A program made the translations under genes and the position numbers. From positions 62,001 through 126,000 of the forward strand of contig NZ_PPSW01000012.1 of the NCBI RefSeq assembly GCF_005876835.1: a stretch of 64,000 bases of DNA, in the 5' to 3' direction. Shown piece after piece: positions 1 through 8,870 of this stretch (the first letter of the stretch is position 1; each line of letters begins with the position of its first letter). This DNA comes from Pseudoalteromonas phenolica. Its GTDB lineage: Bacteria > Pseudomonadota > Gammaproteobacteria > Enterobacterales > Alteromonadaceae. A model generated the notes under the pieces. The model was not told the origin of the DNA. It saw only the letters and a program-made list of their open reading frames with translations, and made no database searches.

Positions 1-934
1 TTTCACGCACATCATCCGATAGCTGAATTGCGTTTGAGCCAGGGCGCTGGAACACAGGCATCGCGAGTGCAGGCTGGTTATCTAGCATGGCACGCAGTGC
101 ATAGTTCTCTTGACCCAGTTCAATTTTAGCTATGTCTTTAAGACGTGTAAGTTGACCGTTTTCACCCACTTTGATGATGACTTGCTCAAATTCTTCGATG
201 CTTTCTAAACGCCCTTTTACGTTTAACAGAATTTGAAACTGGTTTTCTTCAGGCGAAGGTTGTGCCCCTAAAGAGCCTGCTGCCACTTGTTGGTTTTGCG
301 TGCGCAAAGCGCCCATTACATCTGTCGCTGTGAGGTTACGTGCTGCTAATGCATCTGGGTTTAACCACACACGCATTGAATATTTTGAACCGCCGAATAG
401 CTGTAAGTCACCCACACCCGGTAAACGCTTAAGCTCATCTTTGATATAAATGTCAGCATAGTTCGCCATATATGCGGTATCTTGAGCGCCATCAGGTGAA
501 ACCAAGTGCACCACCATCGCCAAGTTGGGTGACGACTTTTGTGCCGTTACACCTAAGCGCTGTACTTCTTGTGGTAAACGCGGCAAGGCGTTATTCACTC
601 GGTTTTGCACCTGTACTTGCGCTTGGTCAAGATCAGTCCCCAGTGCAAATGTCACCGTTAAGGTTAAACGACCATCACTGGTAGCTTGAGATGAGTGATA
701 CAGCATATTCTCAAGGCCATTGAGCTCTTGCTCAAGGGGCGTTGCAACCGTTTGTGAGATAACTTTTGGGTTGGCACCTGGATACGTTGCGTTTACAACT
801 ACCGTAGGTGGCACCACTTCTGGATACTCACTTACTGGTAGCTGAAACAATGAAATCGCTCCGGTGATCACGAAGATCAAAGAGAGCATGGCCGCGAATA
901 TAGGCCTTGAGATAAAAAAGTGTGAAAAGTTCAT
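1..934 (-). CDS. RND multidrug efflux transporter, HAE1 family (partial, N-terminal part)
   Basis: The gene runs off the left edge; about 311 N-terminal codons are present, starting at ATG 934. The translation begins MNFSHFFISRPIFAAMLSLI, the cytoplasmic start and first membrane helix typical of AcrB/MexB/MexF proteins, followed by the porter-domain segment LPVSEYPEVVPPTVVV. Family members form inner-membrane trimers that export drugs with a periplasmic adaptor and an outer-membrane channel, driven by protons. The adaptor gene lies 8 bases upstream, so the two form one operon read leftward. No outer-membrane factor is visible; it may lie beyond the window. Substrate range cannot be told from this part. 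Confidence 0.93.
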   Translation of the reverse strand, partial: MNFSHFFISRPIFAAMLSLIFVITGAISLFQLPVSEYPEVVPPTVVVNATYPGANPKVISQTVATPLEQELNGLENMLYHSSQATSDGRLTLTVTFALGTDLDQAQVQVQNRVNNALPRLPQEVQRLGVTAQKSSPNLAMVVHLVSPDGAQDTAYMANYADIYIKDELKRLPGVGDLQLFGGSKYSMRVWLNPDALAARNLTATDVMGALRTQNQQVAAGSLGAQPSPEENQFQILLNVKGRLESIEEFEQVIIKVGENGQLTRLKDIAKIELGQENYALRAMLDNQPALAMPVFQRPGSNAIQLSDDVRE

Positions 935-942
935 AATACTCT

Positions 943-2118
943 CTACTTCGCTGCGCTAACTAATAAATCACTTGAGGTATTTGTAGACTTAAGAACAAAC
1001 TGAGTATTCTCAAAATTAAATGCCACCTTATTCGGTGTAATTGGCATACCCGGACCAACGCGCGCTGGGCCATTTACTGCAATGCGTTCGCCACGAACTA
1101 AACCGCTTTTGATGGCACGATACGCACCATAGCGCTCACCGAGTTCGACCAAGCGATATTGCAAGGTGTTATTTTCATCGACGGTTAAAACAAAGCGATT
1201 TTTAAGATCGGTACCAATTGCGCGCTCTGGTACAATTGCCAAGGTTTTTGGTGTTTCTGCAGCCATTGAAATACGCGCAAAGGCACCCGGTTTTAAGTTA
1301 TGCGCTTGCGCGTCAAACACTGCGCGAACACGCAAAGTACCGGTTGTTGGGTTGATTTCGTTATCAATGAAGTCGACTTTACCTGCAATTGGCTGTTGGC
1401 TATTAATGCGTTGTAATTGCACCATCACGCCAGTGTCTGCGTTCATGCCAGCAAACTGTTTGCTCCAAGTGCGTTCGTCTACGTCAAAATACGCATAAAC
1501 CAAGTCATCAGAAACAATGGTTGTAAGGGCTGTATCACCGGCACTCACATAGTTACCTTGCGTGACATCCGCACGAGAAATGACACCGCTGATAGGCGCA
1601 GTTACTTGGCTAAACTCTAAGTCTAATTGCGCTTTTTCAAGCTGTGCAGCAATGGCATTTTTGTTTGCAATGGCACGGCGTAGAGTCGCGTCACGTTGAT
1701 CTGCTTGCTCTGTCGACATGGCGTTTTTAGCAACCAAACGCTGTGCGCGCTTTGCTTCACCTTGCGCTTGGCTTAACGCAGCTTCAGCACTTACAAGTTG
1801 TGCTTTCAAGCTTTCAACCTGAGTTGCAAATGGACGAGGGTCAATGCTAAAAAGTAATTGACCTTTTTCAACGCGCTCACCTTCTTTGAATGCCATGCTT
1901 TTAAGTTGACCAGATACGCGTGGTTTAAGAACAACACGTTCAGGTGCTTCTAAGCGAGTCGTGAAGGTATGCCAAGACTGAACTTCTTCTAATTGAACGT
2001 TAGCCACATCAATTGTTAATGGCGGCGGTTGTTGGCCTTGTTGTGCATTCGATTGACCACAGCCGCTCAGCACTAAGGCTAAAGCAACTGCACTAAGTGT
2101 ATAGCTAAGTTTGTTCAT
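943..2118 (-). CDS. RND efflux periplasmic adaptor (MFP) lipoprotein
   Basis: The 391-residue product has a lipoprotein signal peptide ending in the lipobox LSGC (Cys20). It then shows the membrane-fusion-protein order: beta-barrel start (VVLKPRVSGQLKSMAFKEGE), lipoyl half, long alpha-helical hairpin rich in Ala/Gln/Arg (about residues 100-165), second lipoyl half (APISGVISRADVTQGNYVSA), beta-barrel and membrane-proximal domains. It would bridge the inner-membrane RND pump encoded immediately downstream to a TolC-like channel. Length matches AcrA/MexA/MexE proteins. No TetR-type repressor gene flanks it, which is slightly unusual for such pumps. Confidence 0.93.
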   Translation of the reverse strand: MNKLSYTLSAVALALVLSGCGQSNAQQGQQPPPLTIDVANVQLEEVQSWHTFTTRLEAPERVVLKPRVSGQLKSMAFKEGERVEKGQLLFSIDPRPFATQVESLKAQLVSAEAALSQAQGEAKRAQRLVAKNAMSTEQADQRDATLRRAIANKNAIAAQLEKAQLDLEFSQVTAPISGVISRADVTQGNYVSAGDTALTTIVSDDLVYAYFDVDERTWSKQFAGMNADTGVMVQLQRINSQQPIAGKVDFIDNEINPTTGTLRVRAVFDAQAHNLKPGAFARISMAAETPKTLAIVPERAIGTDLKNRFVLTVDENNTLQYRLVELGERYGAYRAIKSGLVRGERIAVNGPARVGPGMPITPNKVAFNFENTQFVLKSTNTSSDLLVSAAK

Positions 2119-2188
2119 GACATTCTCCGATAAAAGTGATTAATGTGATCGTACGGAGAATATCTGTGCAGAAAAATACGCAATTATT

Positions 2189-2223
2189 AAAAACATTAGT
2201 GCCTAATTGGCACCAATAATGTT
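2189..2223 (-). terminator. Candidate terminator of the 2256-2828 gene
   Basis: Read on the minus strand, AACATTA-TTG-GTGCC-AATTA-GGCAC-TAATGTT folds into a 12-bp stem with a 3-base bulge and ends in a short U tract. It lies just after the stop of the small membrane protein gene. It could also act as an operator for the efflux operon, whose start is about 70 bp further on. Confidence 0.5.
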
Positions 2224-2255
2224 ATTCAGTCATAACAAATCTTGAGAAACCTGCG

Positions 2256-2828
2256 CTAATCGGACTTCATGACAAAATTATGCTTTTTTGCTTGCTGAGA
2301 AATAAAATCAAAGACTGCGTCTTCATCTATCTCGAATTCGCGAGCTTCAAAAGAGCATGAATGTTGACTGTTATCTGCTTCAAAGAAATACGCCTGATGA
2401 GACTTATTCACTGAGCAAATTACACTGCGAACATTTGACCAAAGTAGAGAGTGCTCAGCTTCACCAAGCTTTAGACTGACACCTTGTTTATCAAGTCGTA
2501 AATAATCGCCTTTGTGTCGCTGATACTTTCGCTTTTGCAGCAAATAAATAAAAGGTGTTGCGACCAAGATAAAAGGCGCAAAAAAAAGTTTAGCTTTAAC
2601 TAATCCTTCCGTGAAAAGTATCCATGTGCAACATGCCATGGAAATAAATATAGCAATGCTTCCTATCAGGTTATTATTTGGCCGCATAGCTTTCAGAACC
2701 GTTTCTTCAGACCAAGTTTTAAGTCGTAACTCCAATGCTTCAACCCGCGCAGGGTACGCTTCTTTATCAATGCTTTCTAAAGCTTCTAGTAACTCCCTGT
2801 AAGTGTAATGCGCATAATCTGGTTCCAT
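2256..2828 (-). CDS. Hypothetical two-helix membrane protein
   Basis: A 190-residue protein of no family I can name. The first 55 residues are charged and probably helical. Two adjacent hydrophobic segments follow (about residues 55-73, IGSIAIFISMACCTWILF, and 81-98, FFAPFILVATPFIYLL), then a soluble C-terminal half. That half alternates beta-like strands (YLRLDKQGVSLKLGE, HSLLWSNVRSVICSV), resembling the PH-like fold of YcxB-type membrane proteins; that comparison is only an inference. It stands alone with its own probable terminator. Confidence 0.7.
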   Translation of the reverse strand: MEPDYAHYTYRELLEALESIDKEAYPARVEALELRLKTWSEETVLKAMRPNNNLIGSIAIFISMACCTWILFTEGLVKAKLFFAPFILVATPFIYLLQKRKYQRHKGDYLRLDKQGVSLKLGEAEHSLLWSNVRSVICSVNKSHQAYFFEADNSQHSCSFEAREFEIDEDAVFDFISQQAKKHNFVMKSD

Positions 2829-3006
2829 ACATTTCCCTTAAGATTGAATTCAATATACAATAATTGAAATATCATTCATTTTCATCTGCTTATTTATCAA
2901 TTAAAAACAATTGGAACTGTTAACTTTGTGAGTTAGTTGGCTCGATTTCATTCAATGCTGGCATAAACTGACTGTATTTATCAGCAAAATCTTGCTGGAA
3001 AACACA

Positions 3007-3036
3007 ATTGAATATATGATTTTTCATATATTCAAT
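3007..3036. promoter_or_regulatory. Perfect 13-bp palindrome, candidate ArsR operator
   Basis: ATTGAATATATGA (3007-3019) and its exact reverse complement (3024-3036) are separated by four T. It lies about 100 bp before the ArsR gene in an otherwise gene-free 310-bp stretch (2829-3138). ArsR/SmtB repressors bind AT-rich inverted repeats of this size near their own promoters, so autoregulation is the likely use. No other feature is visible in the stretch. Confidence 0.5.
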
Positions 3037-3138
3037 TTTCGCTCAAATATAAGCGCACTTTGTTTTAGAAACTTTTTATACCAATCCTTTTAATTAAGCG
3101 AACGAGTTGAAGCTTGCTATCAAAGGCTTAGGAAAATT

Positions 3139-3486
3139 ATGGAACCTGTACAATTTTACAAATGTCTCGCCGATGAAACTCGCTTGAAAAGCTTGCTTCT
3201 CATAGAAAAAGAGCAAGAACTATGTGTCTGTGAATTGATGGCAGCGCTTGAAGAAAGCCAACCCAAAATATCGCGTCACTTGGCGCAGCTCAGAAAGTGC
3301 GGATTACTTACCGACAAGCGTCAAGGTCAATGGGTCTTTTATAGCATTAATAGCGAGCTCCCTAAGTGGGCTAAAACTGTGCTGAGCAGCACTACTGAAA
3401 ATAACCCTGACTTTTTAGCAAATGATTTGGCGCGCTTAAATGAAATGGGCGATAGACCTACCCGTGTTTCATCTTGTTGCCCATAA
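3139..3486 (+). CDS. ArsR/SmtB family metal(loid)-responsive repressor
   Basis: The 115-residue winged-helix protein carries ELCVCEL at about residues 27-33, the CxC signature of arsenic- or antimony-sensing ArsR repressors. The recognition helix follows (ESQPKISRHLAQLRKCGLL) and then the wing (RQGQWVFYSI). The C-terminal pair in VSSCCP could add a metal-binding thiol site. The metalloid would release it from DNA. AGGAAAA precedes the ATG. The next gene, 19 bases on, is a broken phosphatase, and no arsenite pump or arsenate reductase follows, so the operon looks reduced. Confidence 0.9.
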   Translation: MEPVQFYKCLADETRLKSLLLIEKEQELCVCELMAALEESQPKISRHLAQLRKCGLLTDKRQGQWVFYSINSELPKWAKTVLSSTTENNPDFLANDLARLNEMGDRPTRVSSCCP

Positions 3487-3505
3487 ATTCTAGTTAGGAA
3501 AGATT

Positions 3506-4000
3506 ATGTCTTTACATCCATTTGATAAATTAACTGTAAAAAACGACATTAGTTTTTTGTTCACGCCTTGCCCAGGAATAAGAGACGCGAATTTAGTCGA
3601 CTCTGTATCGCAATTGAAAGCGGCTGGTACCAGTGCCATTGTGACGCTGATGTCAGATTAAGAGCTTGAAGAGAATAATGCCTCAACGCTAGGTGAAGTC
3701 TGTGCTAACCAAGACATCACTTGGTTTCAATTACCTATTTCTGATGATAAAGGACCTGATGAACGATTTTTTGATGCTTGGCAAAAGCAAAAATCAGCGC
3801 TGCTGACTTTACTGAATACACCGGCAACTGTCGCTGTACATTGTAAGGGAGGCTCTGGTCGCACAGGCTTAATGATAGCCATATTGCTCGTTGAGCTGGA
3901 CTACAGCAAATCTGAAGCAAAAGAAAAAGTACAAGCAATGCGCCCTAAGGCGCTCAGTAAACCTGATCAAGTATCATTCTATGAGCTTTATCAAGCTTAA
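3506..4000 (+). pseudogene. CDKN3/dual-specificity-type protein phosphatase, interrupted by in-frame TAA
   Basis: Reading from ATG 3506 gives an intact 164-codon frame except that codon 52 (3659-3661) is TAA, after ...AIVTLMSD. Downstream the frame continues without a break and includes the cysteine-phosphatase loop HCKGGSGRTG (the Cx5R signature) near codon 112-121. Proteins of this type often accompany ArsR genes in marine gammaproteobacteria; that association is from memory. A single base change would restore a sense codon, so this is a young nonsense mutation, a sequencing error, or less likely readthrough. It ends one base before the convergent LysR gene. Confidence 0.8.
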
Positions 4001-4001
4001 A

Positions 4002-4880
4002 TTAATGGGTACTTTGAGCAACTAATTTTGTTAGTTGCTCTGTTATCGCTTCAGTACACACTCTGACATTCAATGGTTGATTTTTGCCATAAGGATGCAT
4101 TGCGAAGACAGGGTTACTCGGCAATATTAATTCAGAATCTACAGCCACCAGCTCATCGGCAAATTGAGACAAATAAAAATCAGGCACAACTCCAATGCCT
4201 GCCCCCGCTTTAAGCAATGATATACATGAATAAAACGAGTTCGTTATACATTGTGCCTCCGTAGAAAATTGCTGCACTTCTTTATTCTCTTTCACAAAGG
4301 TGTGCGAAACCTTTTTACCTTGCCACATATTAGCAATATAGGGTAACGACCCTAATTGCTGACCAGCAAACTCTGGCATACCACAAAGTACATCTTTGAA
4401 TGAGCCAATGCGCTTTTGCGTTAAACTGCTATCAGAAGAGCGGCCGACTCTGATTGCCAAATCAATATCATGCTCCATAAAGTCTAACTGCTCATCGGCG
4501 TTTATCAATTCAGGTTTTAGGTCTGGGTAGCGCTTGAGCAGCTCAGCAATCACTGGTGTCACTAAAGTTTCCATCAAAGCGTTTGGCGCTGTGATCCTTA
4601 CACGCCCTTTTGGTTCATTTAGAAAGGTTTGTGCTTGTTCCCATGCATTACTAGCAATAAGGTTTATCTCTTTGCATTGCAAATAAAACCGATTTCCCGC
4701 ATCTGTGAGCGACAATTTTCGCGTAGTACGCTTTAACAAAATAACCCCAAGAGCAAGCTCAAGATCTTTTAAGTTTTGGCTGATCACAGACTTTGAGAGC
4801 GATAGTTGCTCACCAGCTGCAGATATAGATCCAGCTTCAACTATCGCGGCAAAAATCATCATTTGTTTTAAACGTTTCAT
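4002..4880 (-). CDS. LysR family transcriptional regulator
   Basis: A 292-residue protein with an N-terminal winged HTH (MMIFAAIVEAGSISAAGEQL followed by SKSVISQNLKDLELALGV, residues about 7-46). The C-terminal substrate-binding domain opens with GRVRITAPNALMETLVTPVI. This spacing is typical of the CrgA/DsdC-like half of LysR proteins. It is divergent from the SnoaL-like gene across 107 bp, so that gene is its most likely target. The inducer is unknown. Confidence 0.9.
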   Translation of the reverse strand: MKRLKQMMIFAAIVEAGSISAAGEQLSLSKSVISQNLKDLELALGVILLKRTTRKLSLTDAGNRFYLQCKEINLIASNAWEQAQTFLNEPKGRVRITAPNALMETLVTPVIAELLKRYPDLKPELINADEQLDFMEHDIDLAIRVGRSSDSSLTQKRIGSFKDVLCGMPEFAGQQLGSLPYIANMWQGKKVSHTFVKENKEVQQFSTEAQCITNSFYSCISLLKAGAGIGVVPDFYLSQFADELVAVDSELILPSNPVFAMHPYGKNQPLNVRVCTEAITEQLTKLVAQSTH

Positions 4881-4987
4881 TTTATTGTTCTGTATAGAAA
4901 AACAGTTATTTCTATTATATCTGTTTTTAAAACTTTTAAATCCGTTAATCTAGCCTCAAAAATATTGATATAAAAGAGAGACTAGAA

Positions 4988-5362
4988 ATGATCGAACAAC
5001 AAGTATTAGAGGCATGTAAACAAGGGATCGCATCATGGCAAAAAGCCTTTAACAACCAAGACGCTAAAGGCTGTGCCATGCAATATAACGATAATGCAGT
5101 TATGCAAGCACGCCCATTTGGTACCTTTGAAGGCAGACAAACAATAGAGTCATTCTGGCAAGGCATTATTGACCAGGGCTTCAAAGAGGTTGAATACACT
5201 GATGTAGAATGGAGAAAATTTGATGATACAAGCTTCATTTTGACTTCAAAATGGACCATGAATAAAGCATTTGGTGTCGTTCTTCGCGAACTATGGCGAA
5301 TAGAAGCAGATGGTAAAGCACGCCTTATTGAAGACGAATTCGAAATTATGGGCGAACGTTAA
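4988..5362 (+). CDS. SnoaL-like / NTF2-fold protein
   Basis: A 124-residue protein with the cone-shaped NTF2-like pattern: N-terminal helix (ACKQGIASWQKAFNNQDAKG), a CAMQYNDNAVMQARPFGTFE strand segment, and the motif GRQTIESFWQGIIDQGF. Such proteins are small isomerases, lyases or stress proteins; the substrate cannot be predicted. AAGAGAG precedes the ATG. It is divergent from a LysR gene that probably controls it. Confidence 0.82.
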   Translation: MIEQQVLEACKQGIASWQKAFNNQDAKGCAMQYNDNAVMQARPFGTFEGRQTIESFWQGIIDQGFKEVEYTDVEWRKFDDTSFILTSKWTMNKAFGVVLRELWRIEADGKARLIEDEFEIMGER

Positions 5363-5374
5363 TACCTTTAAATA

Positions 5375-5406
5375 AATTAAGCAGGCTGTATTCTTCCTGC
5401 TTAATT
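5375..5406. terminator. Bidirectional hairpin terminator
   Basis: An 11-bp perfect stem, AATTAAGCAGG (5375-5385) with CCTGCTTAATT (5396-5406), sits between the convergent SnoaL-like and hybrid-kinase genes. Flanking A/T runs allow it to serve both strands. Confidence 0.6.
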
Positions 5407-5407
5407 A

Positions 5408-8400
5408 CTAAGTTTTAAAAATGATATTGATCATATTGAGCAGTTTTTCTTTATTGAAGGGTTTATAGAGAATTGCATCACCAATAATTTGCTCAGGGTC
5501 ATCAGTGCCTATATACCCCGAGATAAATAAATAGTTTAAGCTTGGGTTATGTAGTTTCGCTTGCTTAATAAACTCTATACCGCCGTTATTCGGCATAACA
5601 ACATCACTGATCACAAAATCGATTTTTTGCTCTTTGAGAATAGAGAGTGCTTCAACTGGGTCTTCTGTATCAAATACTTTAACGCCTTCAGCTTCTAAAA
5701 AAGTTCTGATCAAAAAGCGAATACTTTCTTCGTCATCAATAAGCAGTATTTGTTGTAGTGAGTCAGGTAATCGGCTTTGTAATTTTTTATCATCTACGGT
5801 TTTTTCTGCTTCACGGTACTCGCACATTGGAATATATACTAAAAACGATGTTCCCATTCCCAACTCAGAAACCACATCAATACTGCCACCGCAAGATTTA
5901 ATAAAACCATAGCATTGCGCGAGACCTAAACCATTGCCTGACTCTTTCTTCGTTGTAAAGAATGGGTCAAATACTTTATCGATATGCTCTAGTGGAATAC
6001 CACACCCTGTATCTGTTAATGTAATTTTGATCACTTCTTCAGCATTAAGCTCAAGAGCACTGGACTCTTCATAACTTAAAGTATGTCGACACGTTTTTAT
6101 TAAAAACTGCCCACCATCAGGCATCGCATGCATGGCATTGATTGCCATATTTAACAACAAATCTTCAAATAAATTTTCTTCTAAGTAGGCATCAGCAATT
6201 TGCTTGTCTAACTCAAGATGTAATTTTATTTTTGAAGTCATTGCTGTTTCTAGCAACTTTTTATTTTTTTCGATGAGTTGATTTATATTTACTTGAATAG
6301 GCGTCAAATTACTTTTTTTAGCAAAAGTAAGTAGGTTATTTGTCAGCTTCTGGCCACGTGAACAGGCGTTTTCAATGGCTTCAATGCATGAACTGGGGTC
6401 TTGTTTAAATTCATTTAACAGTTCGGTATAGCCTAATATGATCCCCAAGATATTGTTAAAGTCATGGGCAACGCCACCAGCGATATTTCCTAATGACTCT
6501 AGTTTTAAACTTCTATTAATAAGTTTTCTCTGCTGCTCATGTTCGCTCATATCTTGAAAATTAGCGATAAAGTGCAAGTCACCTTGCTCAGTCGGAGGCA
6601 TACTTGCGACCGCGATTCTAATTGGGAATGTATGACCCTGTTTGTGTTTGGCTCTTATATCTCGACCAAGGCGATTATTAATAATCAGTGAGAATCCAGT
6701 TTTTATAAAATTCTGAACTGTTTCTTTATGGTGGCCTACGCCGTCAGTGAGCATATCAACATTCTTACCCACCACTTCGGACTCTTTATAACCAAAAATA
6801 TTTTCAGCTTCTGGGTTAAATGAAAGTATTTTCCCCTCACTATCGACGGTAAAAACTCCTTCAAGCATAGACTCTATGATGTGCTTTTGCTCGGCTTCTT
6901 TGAGCTCAATAATCCTCTGTTTAGCTTCAAGCTCAGTGATATCTTCCCCTTTAAAAATAAAGCCAACAATGACTCCATCATCAGACCAATAAGGTATATA
7001 CGATACTTTTAAAGCTTTAATCCTTGTTGTATTTGGCAAGTTAGTTTCAATAAAGCTCACTGACTCCCCTTGTAATGCCTTGTCTACTTTTTCTTTTAAT
7101 TTATTGAAAAATAAGGTTTCTCCTAAAATTTCAGAAACCGACTTGCCAATAACTTCTTCTCGGGTTAAACCATGTATATCAAGGTAGGCTTGATTGACTG
7201 TTTTATATCGATAGTCCAAATCAAGAAAGGCAAACATATCACGGGAGTTTTCTATGATCCCTTTGTAACGTTTTAACTCTTTCATCTGATGATATTTTTC
7301 AGATAAGTTAACCACGAAAACGATAAATTCTTGACTGTCTTTATTAAAAATAGAACCGCCAATTAATATAGGAACAGGATGCCCACTTTTATGGATATAC
7401 ACCTTCTCAAAGGGGGTCCAATACCCTTTAATATTGGCCTCCTCTACGGCTTTTATATCCAAATGAAGATACTCAGGCGGGGTTAAGTTTTTCCAATCTA
7501 TCTCTCCACTTTCAAGCTCTTCTCTTGAATAGCCAATCATGTCTAATATGGTCGAATTTGCATCTAAAATATGCCCTTGTGCATCAGAATGAATGATGCC
7601 GATAAAGTTAGACTCCTTCCAACGCTTGAACCGTTCAGCCTCAGAGTCGAGCTTGGCGTTTAACTCTGTTAACTCCGAAATCGATGTATGCAAAAAATTA
7701 TCAGACTCAAGTCTTTGCTTATTCATTGAGTTAATGGCTTTGCTTACCTCTTTAATTTCTCTTATGGCTGAGTGCTCTTCGATGAAATCAATTCTCCCTT
7801 TCGCTGATTTAGCCAATGCCAAATAAATGTTGATGAAGGGTTTTGTAAACCAAGCGGCAATCAAGATTGAGGTAAAAGTAACTACTAAAAGAGCCGCTAA
7901 TAACACTTTGAAAGATCGTATTGTCAGTACTTCAAGTTTTTTGAACATCTCCTGTTTATCTATTTTAACTATCATGCCCCAGTTAGTTTCTGGTATGTGA
8001 TGAGAGATTGCTAATACAGGAATATCTCGATAGTCCACATAGTGTGGGAAAACATCATTAACGCCGTTCATCGCATGAGTGATTGGGATTTCTAAATTAC
8101 TCTTTGGGACTGTAAGTGTTAGTGCGACTGAAGGATCATGTCTGGTTGGGGTTAAAAATATAGCATCGCCATTTTTATCTTTTGCAGCTAAGACTATCTC
8201 CCCCGTCTGACCTAGCCCTGTATAATCACTGACAATTCGGTTTAATTCGTCACTTTTAAACGCAACTTTAATGAAGCCTATCACATCATTCTTCAATGTG
8301 ATTGGTTCAATAAACAGTAATTGCTGCTGGTCTTCTATGAAAATCACCTCAACATTAAACGCATTTTTTTCGTAACTTTCGCCTCTATTTAAAGTCGGAA

Positions 8401-8782
8401 TATTTAGCCAATCATTAGAGGGGAGGAGCAAATTTTGCTGTCTACTATACAAGGCGATGCCTTCAATGCTATCTATAGCTTCAATAACATCTGTAATGAT
8501 TTGTTTAAGTTTTTCAGATTGTTGCTTTGATAAATCTGAAGCACTGTCTTCTATAATTGTGCGAAGCTGAGTCCGACTTTTGATAAGAGCCACAGCTTGC
8601 TTTTTATTTGCAAGCAGCGTCTTAATCCTTTGATGTTGTATGTCTGCAATTTCTTTTAACTTAAACTGTGTTTCACTCAGCAGTAATGCCCTTTCGTTGT
8701 CTATGTTAATCATATGCAATACCACCAAAGGCAGCATGGTGCTGAAAAACATGATTGCCATAATCAGGGTGCGAAGCTGCAT
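5408..8782 (-). CDS. Cache-HAMP-PAS3 hybrid histidine kinase with C-terminal receiver
   Basis: A 1124-residue sensor. A signal-anchor helix (residues 5-24) and a second helix (about 293-313, VLLAALLVVTFTSILIAAWF) enclose a periplasmic Cache-like sensor. A HAMP-like linker and three PAS domains follow (for example DANSTILDMIGYSREEL and SFNPEAENIFGYKESEV). Next come HisKA (GNIAGGVAHDFNNILGI, the phospho-His in AHDFN), HATPase (NMAINAMHAMPDG; DTGCGI; GNGLGLAQCYGF) and a C-terminal receiver with the phospho-acceptor in FVISDVVMPNNGG and Lys in ILYKPF. It is last in a run of signalling genes, 88 bp after the EAL gene, and may have its own promoter. The signal is unknown. Confidence 0.93.
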   Translation of the reverse strand: MQLRTLIMAIMFFSTMLPLVVLHMINIDNERALLLSETQFKLKEIADIQHQRIKTLLANKKQAVALIKSRTQLRTIIEDSASDLSKQQSEKLKQIITDVIEAIDSIEGIALYSRQQNLLLPSNDWLNIPTLNRGESYEKNAFNVEVIFIEDQQQLLFIEPITLKNDVIGFIKVAFKSDELNRIVSDYTGLGQTGEIVLAAKDKNGDAIFLTPTRHDPSVALTLTVPKSNLEIPITHAMNGVNDVFPHYVDYRDIPVLAISHHIPETNWGMIVKIDKQEMFKKLEVLTIRSFKVLLAALLVVTFTSILIAAWFTKPFINIYLALAKSAKGRIDFIEEHSAIREIKEVSKAINSMNKQRLESDNFLHTSISELTELNAKLDSEAERFKRWKESNFIGIIHSDAQGHILDANSTILDMIGYSREELESGEIDWKNLTPPEYLHLDIKAVEEANIKGYWTPFEKVYIHKSGHPVPILIGGSIFNKDSQEFIVFVVNLSEKYHQMKELKRYKGIIENSRDMFAFLDLDYRYKTVNQAYLDIHGLTREEVIGKSVSEILGETLFFNKLKEKVDKALQGESVSFIETNLPNTTRIKALKVSYIPYWSDDGVIVGFIFKGEDITELEAKQRIIELKEAEQKHIIESMLEGVFTVDSEGKILSFNPEAENIFGYKESEVVGKNVDMLTDGVGHHKETVQNFIKTGFSLIINNRLGRDIRAKHKQGHTFPIRIAVASMPPTEQGDLHFIANFQDMSEHEQQRKLINRSLKLESLGNIAGGVAHDFNNILGIILGYTELLNEFKQDPSSCIEAIENACSRGQKLTNNLLTFAKKSNLTPIQVNINQLIEKNKKLLETAMTSKIKLHLELDKQIADAYLEENLFEDLLLNMAINAMHAMPDGGQFLIKTCRHTLSYEESSALELNAEEVIKITLTDTGCGIPLEHIDKVFDPFFTTKKESGNGLGLAQCYGFIKSCGGSIDVVSELGMGTSFLVYIPMCEYREAEKTVDDKKLQSRLPDSLQQILLIDDEESIRFLIRTFLEAEGVKVFDTEDPVEALSILKEQKIDFVISDVVMPNNGGIEFIKQAKLHNPSLNYLFISGYIGTDDPEQIIGDAILYKPFNKEKLLNMINIIFKT

Positions 8783-8870
8783 AAACTCGGTCTCTTATAA
8801 AATAATCAAATAAGTCATATTTGTTGCTTGATTACATCCAGTTAAAGTATAGCCAACACTAAACTCTGTT

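Noticed and set aside
3506..4000. Stop-codon reassignment or programmed readthrough to explain the TAA and TAG in the two broken genes
   Set aside because: TAA, TAG and TGA all end other clearly bounded genes in the window, and no readthrough signal is visible; simple nonsense mutation or error is enough.
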